NCBI GenBank assembly: GCA_016789725.1 | Contig: JAEUQN010000058.1 | Span: 1-37,484 of the forward strand | Source of the DNA: Blastocatellia bacterium | GTDB lineage: Bacteria; Acidobacteriota; Blastocatellia; RBC074 | Direction of reading: 5' to 3' | DNA: 37,484 nt | In this document: piece after piece, positions 33,483 through 37,484 of the stretch | How positions within the stretch are numbered: position 1 is the stretch's first letter | Layout: every line of letters starts with the position of its first letter | The notes under the pieces: model-generated | What the model saw: the letters and a program-made list of their open reading frames with translations, nothing else | Database searches by the model: none | What the model was told of the DNA's origin: nothing | Position numbers and translations under genes: made by a program

Positions 33483-34135
33483 AGAACTTTCTCTTGTTAA
33501 TGTTGTTATTGACAGCGGCGCGCGTCCGCACAGTGGCGCAGGATCAAGACAATGATGACGTCCAGCTTTGGCCAGATGTCTCAGTGACGATTCGGCTCAA
33601 TTCAACAGCGGCCTTGAACGTCTTCGGCACGATGCGCTTCGGGCAAGATGTCGGCGCACGCATCACGCATCAGGCAGGTGCGGCGGTAAATTTCAGCGTG
33701 AACGATTATCTCAGCATTGTGCCAGCCTATCGGCACATCTGGTCGTATCCAACACCGACGAGACGGTCGCAGGAGAATCGGTATTTCGTGGATGTGACGC
33801 CGCGCTTCCCTTTGCCCAAAGGCTTCACGCTGCTGGATCGCAATCGTGGTGAGGTCCGCGACATCAGTGATCAGGTGTCCTGGCGCTATCGCAATCGCTT
33901 ACAGATCGAAAAGGCCTTGAGCTGGTATGAGCATGAATTAACGCCCTACTTTGCCAGCGAGTTTCATTACGAATCGCGTTATCACGCCTGGAATCGCAAG
34001 ATGATGTGGGTGGGAATGCGAGTGCCTGTCAGTAAGCATGTCACGTTGGATGTGCATTACGCGCACACCTGGGATGCGCGAGCGCGACCGGGATATTGGC
34101 ATCTCATCGGAATTATGACGCGGATGGAGTTCTAA
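33479..34135 (+). CDS. DUF2490 family outer-membrane protein
   Basis: A 218-residue exported protein (signal peptide cleaved near Val-Ala-Gln, residue 21). It matches the DUF2490 pattern: Asp-Asp-Val-Gln-Leu-Trp-Pro-Asp-Val-Ser near the start, then alternating strands with aromatic residues, Arg-Phe-Pro-Leu-Pro, Leu-Asp-Arg-Asn-Arg-Gly-Glu-Val-Arg and Arg-Tyr-Arg-Asn-Arg-Leu, ending in a Phe. This fits a small outer-membrane beta-barrel. The ATG overlaps the hydrolase stop by four bases. Function is unknown. Confidence 0.82.
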   Translation: MKNFLLLMLLLTAARVRTVAQDQDNDDVQLWPDVSVTIRLNSTAALNVFGTMRFGQDVGARITHQAGAAVNFSVNDYLSIVPAYRHIWSYPTPTRRSQENRYFVDVTPRFPLPKGFTLLDRNRGEVRDISDQVSWRYRNRLQIEKALSWYEHELTPYFASEFHYESRYHAWNRKMMWVGMRVPVSKHVTLDVHYAHTWDARARPGYWHLIGIMTRMEF

Positions 34136-34141
34136 AGCGGC

Positions 34142-35059
34142 TTATAAAACACGCACTAACCATTGCACCAAATCACTCACCACTTCGTGCCGATTGATTT
34201 CATTCAGTAATTCGTGGCGACCTTCGGGGTAAAGCTTGCAGGTGACATCCATCAATCCTGCCGTTTTGTATTCTTGTGCCAGGGCGGCTGCGCCTTTGCC
34301 GTTTTCACACACTGGATCGTGACTCCCGGCCAAAATGTAAATCGGAAGCGTCGAAGGAATCAGCCGTTTGTGCGCAGGTTGCGAAAGCGCGGCGATTCCG
34401 TCCAGGAAATCCACCCACAATTGCGTCGTGCTGATGAATCCACAACGCGCATCATTGAAATACAATTTGACTTCAGAAGCATCCCGACTGAGCCAATCAA
34501 ACGGCGTGGCAACCGGCGCGAACCGTTCATTGAATTTGCCGAACGTGAGGGCATTAATCAGATGGCTGCGGCCTCGCTTGCCAAGTCGCAATCGCTCCAC
34601 ACGTGCAATCACGCGTCCAGCCTTCGCCAGCAAACTCGGCCTGCCGTTCGGGGCAGACAAAATCGCAGCCGTCAACAAATGGGGATGTTCGTAAATGACC
34701 TGTTGCGCTAAATAGGAGCCAAGGCTATGGCCCAATAAAATCAGAGGTAACGCGGCGTGATCGCGGGCTTCGGCTTGCAACATTTCCGCGACATCCAGCA
34801 CCACGCGATTCCAACCATTGGCTTCGGCCAAAAAACCCAACTCATCTTGCGATTTCGCTGTTTGCCCGTGGCCGCGCATGTCATGGGCATAGACCACGTA
34901 ACCATACGAGTTCAGTGATTTGGCCGTGCGGGCGTAGCGCCCGGCGTGTTCGGCCAACCCATGTGCGATGTGGATGACAGCACGTGGCGTTGTGGCGGGT
35001 TCCCATTTGTAGGCGGCGAGGGCTGCGCCATCGGAAGCGGTAAAAGTGAAAGCTGTCAT
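34142..35059 (-). CDS. Alpha/beta hydrolase, monoacylglycerol lipase-like (Hydrolase_4)
   Basis: A 305-residue cytoplasmic hydrolase. Family features are His-Ile-Ala-His-Gly-Leu-Ala-Glu-His (oxyanion), Ala-His-Asp-Met-Arg-Gly-His-Gly, the nucleophile in Gly110-His-Ser112-Leu-Gly-Ser, the acid in Ala-Gly-Ser-His-Asp-Pro-Val, and the histidine in Pro-Glu-Gly-Arg-His-Glu-Leu-Leu-Asn. The pattern matches monoacylglycerol lipase and lysophospholipase enzymes that cleave one acyl chain from glycerol. It is convergent with the DUF2490 gene, 6 bases apart. Confidence 0.88.
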   Translation of the reverse strand: MTAFTFTASDGAALAAYKWEPATTPRAVIHIAHGLAEHAGRYARTAKSLNSYGYVVYAHDMRGHGQTAKSQDELGFLAEANGWNRVVLDVAEMLQAEARDHAALPLILLGHSLGSYLAQQVIYEHPHLLTAAILSAPNGRPSLLAKAGRVIARVERLRLGKRGRSHLINALTFGKFNERFAPVATPFDWLSRDASEVKLYFNDARCGFISTTQLWVDFLDGIAALSQPAHKRLIPSTLPIYILAGSHDPVCENGKGAAALAQEYKTAGLMDVTCKLYPEGRHELLNEINRHEVVSDLVQWLVRVL

Positions 35060-35075
35060 AATTCAATTGGCGTTA

Positions 35076-35144
35076 CACGTAGTAGCAAATTGATTGGCTC
35101 CGCCAAGCAGCGAATGAATTTGCTACTACGTGAGCTACTACGTG
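35076..35144. repeat. Long palindromic repeat (REP/MITE-like)
   Basis: A perfect 16-bp inverted repeat (CACGTAGTAGCAAATT at 35076-35091, complement at 35117-35132) encloses an inner hairpin TTGGC-TCC-GCCAA. A third partial arm, CTACTACGTG, follows at 35135-35144. It fills the gap between two minus-strand genes and could be an RNA hairpin or a dispersed mobile palindrome. Other copies are not in this window. Confidence 0.6.
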
Positions 35145-35168
35145 GGTGCGCTACCGCTTGCTGTACGG

Positions 35169-36401
35169 TTAGGCCATCTGCTCAGCCTCTTTTGTGCTTG
35201 AGTTCTTCTCAGAAAAGAACAACACAAAGAGAAGCAGCACCACGATGGCAATACCTGCGGGGACCAACCAGACGGAAGTCCAGTTATACGTGGCTTTGCC
35301 CGCCGCATCCACGCCGGTTTTGTACATATCCAGCACGATGCCCGACAGCTTCGACCCTATGCCCATCCCGACGCCGTACGTCGCCAAAGTAATTAAGCCT
35401 TGTGCCGACGCTTTGATCTTGTCGCCGGCCTTGTTGTCCGTGTAAATCTGCCCGGTCACAAAGAAAAAGTCATAGCAAATACCGTGCAGCACGATGCCCA
35501 GATACAGCATCCATTCCGTCGAATTCGCATCGCCGTAACCGAAGCAGAAAAAGCGTACGATCCACGCGATCAAGCCAATGATGAGCATTTTCTTGACGCC
35601 GAATTTGCTGTACGCGAGCGGCAGCAACAGCATAAAAAACACTTCGGAAGCCTGCCCCAGCGACATTTTGTTTTCGACATTGGTCATGCCGGAATCCGTC
35701 AGCGAAGGATTCGCCATCGCGTAGTAAAACGACAGCGGGATGCAAATCAAGACGGAAGAGATAAAGAAAACCAGGAACGAACGATCCTTGAATAACACGA
35801 ATGCGTCGGCTCCGATGATCTGTCCGAACGTTGCGCTCTGGTCTTTGGCTTTGGGCGGTGTGTCAGGCAGGAAGAAACAGTAAATGCCCAAAATTACTGA
35901 TGTGATCATCGAGATTTGAAAGATCGTGACCTTATCGCCGACGGCCATCCAACCTACAATATTCGTGACGACGATCCACGAAATGGTGCCGAGCACACGA
36001 ATCGCGGGGAACTCTTTTTCCGGGCTTTTCATCTGCCGCATTGCAATCGCGGTGGACAAAGCCAGCGTCGGAGCAAAACACAAACAATACGCCAGGATGT
36101 ACCAGAAGAACGTGCCGCCTTCTTTGACCTGCGTCAGAAAAAATAGAATGGCTGCGCCAATTAAGTTGAGCACGCCCATCAGCTTTTGCGCGGCGAAATA
36201 GCGATCCGCGATCAAGCCAATAAAAAACGGGGCGACGATATTGGCAATTGAAAACGCCGTGTAGGCATTGCCCACCTGATCGCCGGTCGCTTTGACTTCG
36301 GGCGACAGCAGGTATTTGCTCATCTGTCCATACCACGCTCCCCACATAAAAAACTGGAGGAACATCATAATCATCAATTGAATTCGGGTGCTTTGCTTCA
36401 T
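35169..36401 (-). CDS. MFS transporter, nucleoside:H+ symporter family
   Basis: A 410-residue membrane protein with 12 predicted helices. The start (Met-Met-Phe-Leu-Gln-Phe-Phe-Met-Trp-Gly-Ala-Trp-Tyr) and Gly-Leu-Ile-Ala-Asp-Arg-Tyr-Phe-Ala fit the NupG/XapB group (nucleoside:proton symporters). Leu-His-Gly-Ile-Cys-Tyr-Asp-Phe-Phe-Phe-Val is also a group motif. The family imports nucleosides with protons, though members in other phyla may take sugars. No nucleoside catabolic gene adjoins it. The ATG at 36401 is followed by the first membrane helix. Confidence 0.85.
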   Translation of the reverse strand: MKQSTRIQLMIMMFLQFFMWGAWYGQMSKYLLSPEVKATGDQVGNAYTAFSIANIVAPFFIGLIADRYFAAQKLMGVLNLIGAAILFFLTQVKEGGTFFWYILAYCLCFAPTLALSTAIAMRQMKSPEKEFPAIRVLGTISWIVVTNIVGWMAVGDKVTIFQISMITSVILGIYCFFLPDTPPKAKDQSATFGQIIGADAFVLFKDRSFLVFFISSVLICIPLSFYYAMANPSLTDSGMTNVENKMSLGQASEVFFMLLLPLAYSKFGVKKMLIIGLIAWIVRFFCFGYGDANSTEWMLYLGIVLHGICYDFFFVTGQIYTDNKAGDKIKASAQGLITLATYGVGMGIGSKLSGIVLDMYKTGVDAAGKATYNWTSVWLVPAGIAIVVLLLFVLFFSEKNSSTKEAEQMA

Positions 36402-36600
36402 AGGTTTTGAAGAGAGTTGTGGTTTGTGAAAACCAGTCGTTCAGTTGTTGTTTCGTTATGTGAAAACCGCTGTGCCTCATCAGGAAACAGTAAGGTGCGG
36501 AAAGACCAGCAGAGTGTAGCGCAGGATTAAGAAAACGGGAATGACGGACGGCGATTCCGCAACATTGTGCTTTGCGCAGACCTCCGGCATCATAAACGGC

Positions 36601-37458
36601 ATGGAACCAATTTCACATTTTTACTATTCGCATCGCCTGAAATTGCAGTTCTGGGACTTTGGCACCGAAGGCAAACCGACGTTGATTCTGGTTCACGGTG
36701 GATTGGATCACGCGCGCAATTGGGATTGGGTCGCGCGCAGTTTACGCGAGCATTTTCACGTCTACGCGCTGGATTTACGCGGGCACGGCAACAGCCAGCA
36801 AGCGCCCGGAGCCTTGTACACATTGGCCGAACACGTCCTTGACCTTTCGGCGCTCGTGGATGTCATCAGCGATTTTCCGGTCTATTTGGTTGGACACAGC
36901 TTGGGCGGCAACATCGTGCTGCATTACTCCGGCATTTATCCTGACCGAGTGAAAAAACTGGTAGCGATTGAAGGCCTCGGTTTTCCGATGGGACATCGCA
37001 TGAATCGCCCGTTTCCTGATCGGCTGCGGGATTGGATTGAGAACGTGCGCAAAGGCGAAAAGCGCGAAGTCAAAAGCTATCCGAACCTTGATTCGGCGGT
37101 TGCCCGAATGAAAGAAGTCAATCCTCATTTGCCCGAAGAAATCGCGCGTCATTTGACGTTGCACGGCACGAACTGGAATTCGGACGGTTCGCTGACGTGG
37201 AAGTTCGATAATTACCTGCGCTTCTTTTCGCCCTATGGAACGAACCCGCAGGATATGACCGATATTTTGAGCAACATCGCCTGCCCGGCCTTGTTGTTTT
37301 GGGGACGCGAAAGCTTCTTCTCCAACCCGGAAGAAAGCGGCCTCGCACAAACCATCAAAGATTATCGGCTCGTAACAGTTGAAAAAGCCGGGCACTGGTT
37401 ACATCACGATCAATTGGATTTATTTTTGAAGGAAACCACGCGGTTTTTATTGGCGTAA
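36601..37458 (+). CDS. Alpha/beta hydrolase fold protein
   Basis: A 285-residue soluble hydrolase. Visible features are Leu-Val-His-Gly-Gly-Leu-Asp-His (oxyanion), Asp-Leu-Arg-Gly-His-Gly, the nucleophile in Gly-His-Ser-Leu-Gly-Gly, and the triad His in Lys-Ala-Gly-His-Trp-Leu-His-His. The usual acid position reads Trp-Gly-Arg-Glu-Ser, so Glu may replace Asp. It resembles epoxide hydrolase/haloperoxidase-like and esterase enzymes; the substrate is unknown. ATG 36601 begins the domain; an in-frame ATG at 36541 adds 20 residues without a better ribosome binding site. Confidence 0.85.
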   Translation: MEPISHFYYSHRLKLQFWDFGTEGKPTLILVHGGLDHARNWDWVARSLREHFHVYALDLRGHGNSQQAPGALYTLAEHVLDLSALVDVISDFPVYLVGHSLGGNIVLHYSGIYPDRVKKLVAIEGLGFPMGHRMNRPFPDRLRDWIENVRKGEKREVKSYPNLDSAVARMKEVNPHLPEEIARHLTLHGTNWNSDGSLTWKFDNYLRFFSPYGTNPQDMTDILSNIACPALLFWGRESFFSNPEESGLAQTIKDYRLVTVEKAGHWLHHDQLDLFLKETTRFLLA

Positions 37459-37484
37459 AGAGATCTTTGCAGTTGAAAACCACT

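Noticed and set aside
1..37484. tRNA, rRNA, CRISPR array, insertion sequence or prophage
   Set aside because: No cloverleaf, conserved rRNA stretch, regular spacer-repeat series, transposase or integrase motif was seen on either strand.

Overview
The window most resembles a chromosome segment from an Acidobacteriota bacterium, probably class Blastocatellia. This is inferred from the gene families and moderate base composition (roughly half G+C by eye), not from a marker gene. Supporting families are the DUF4349 lipoprotein, the GSLRQAI-type beta-helix protein, a TrbI/VirB10-like secreted protein with a glycine-rich segment, type III glutamine synthetase, DUF2490, and many small secreted proteins of unknown function. 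I see no rRNA, tRNA, transposase, integrase, phage gene or CRISPR array, so this is an ordinary, gene-dense chromosomal region with short operons on both strands.

Layout. 1-5.5 kb (+): tail of a TlpA-like thioredoxin, DUF4349 lipoprotein, secreted beta-helix protein, a small-protein/nucleotidyltransferase pair that looks toxin-antitoxin-like, a Tat-exported Gfo/Idh/MocA oxidoreductase, and a zinc-ribbon membrane protein. 5.5-11.4 kb (-): a possible 32-residue membrane peptide; then glycosyltransferase GT4, a long coiled-coil/methyltransferase fusion and an iodotyrosine-deiodinase-like flavoprotein; then a VirB10-like secreted protein, a small Tudor/KOW-like protein and an EF-hand protein. 11.5-15 kb (+): a lone NodI/DrrA-type ABC ATPase and a lytic transglycosylase. 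15-17.6 kb: two small minus-strand genes, then a sigma-factor-like protein divergent from a small zinc-binding anti-sigma-like protein. 17.7-24.2 kb: SanA-like protein, LCAT-like lipase, beta-propeller protein, YhhN membrane protein coupled to a secreted protein, and a NamZ/DUF1343 hydrolase. 24.2-28 kb: a hairpin-rich leader followed by a 1133-residue exported protein with a duplicated module, PKD, HYR and IPT/TIG domains. 28-32.3 kb (-): type III glutamine synthetase behind a near-consensus sigma-54 promoter, and immediately upstream a GAF/AAA+/Fis sigma-54 activator. 32.4-37.5 kb: three alpha/beta hydrolases, a DUF2490 protein and a nucleoside-type MFS permease.

How the genes work together. 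The clearest regulatory unit is the sigma-54 activator plus glnN, with the promoter and candidate upstream activator repeats in the 301 bp between them. The clearest biosynthetic unit is the GT4/coiled-coil-methyltransferase pair, which resembles the architecture of polysaccharide chain-length terminators. Cell-envelope functions (lytic transglycosylase, NamZ, SanA, LCAT-like lipase, YhhN) are scattered through the middle. Rho-independent terminators are visible at about 11.04, 15.0, 15.53, 28.04 and 28.12 kb. All functional names come from motif recognition by eye; no database search was run.
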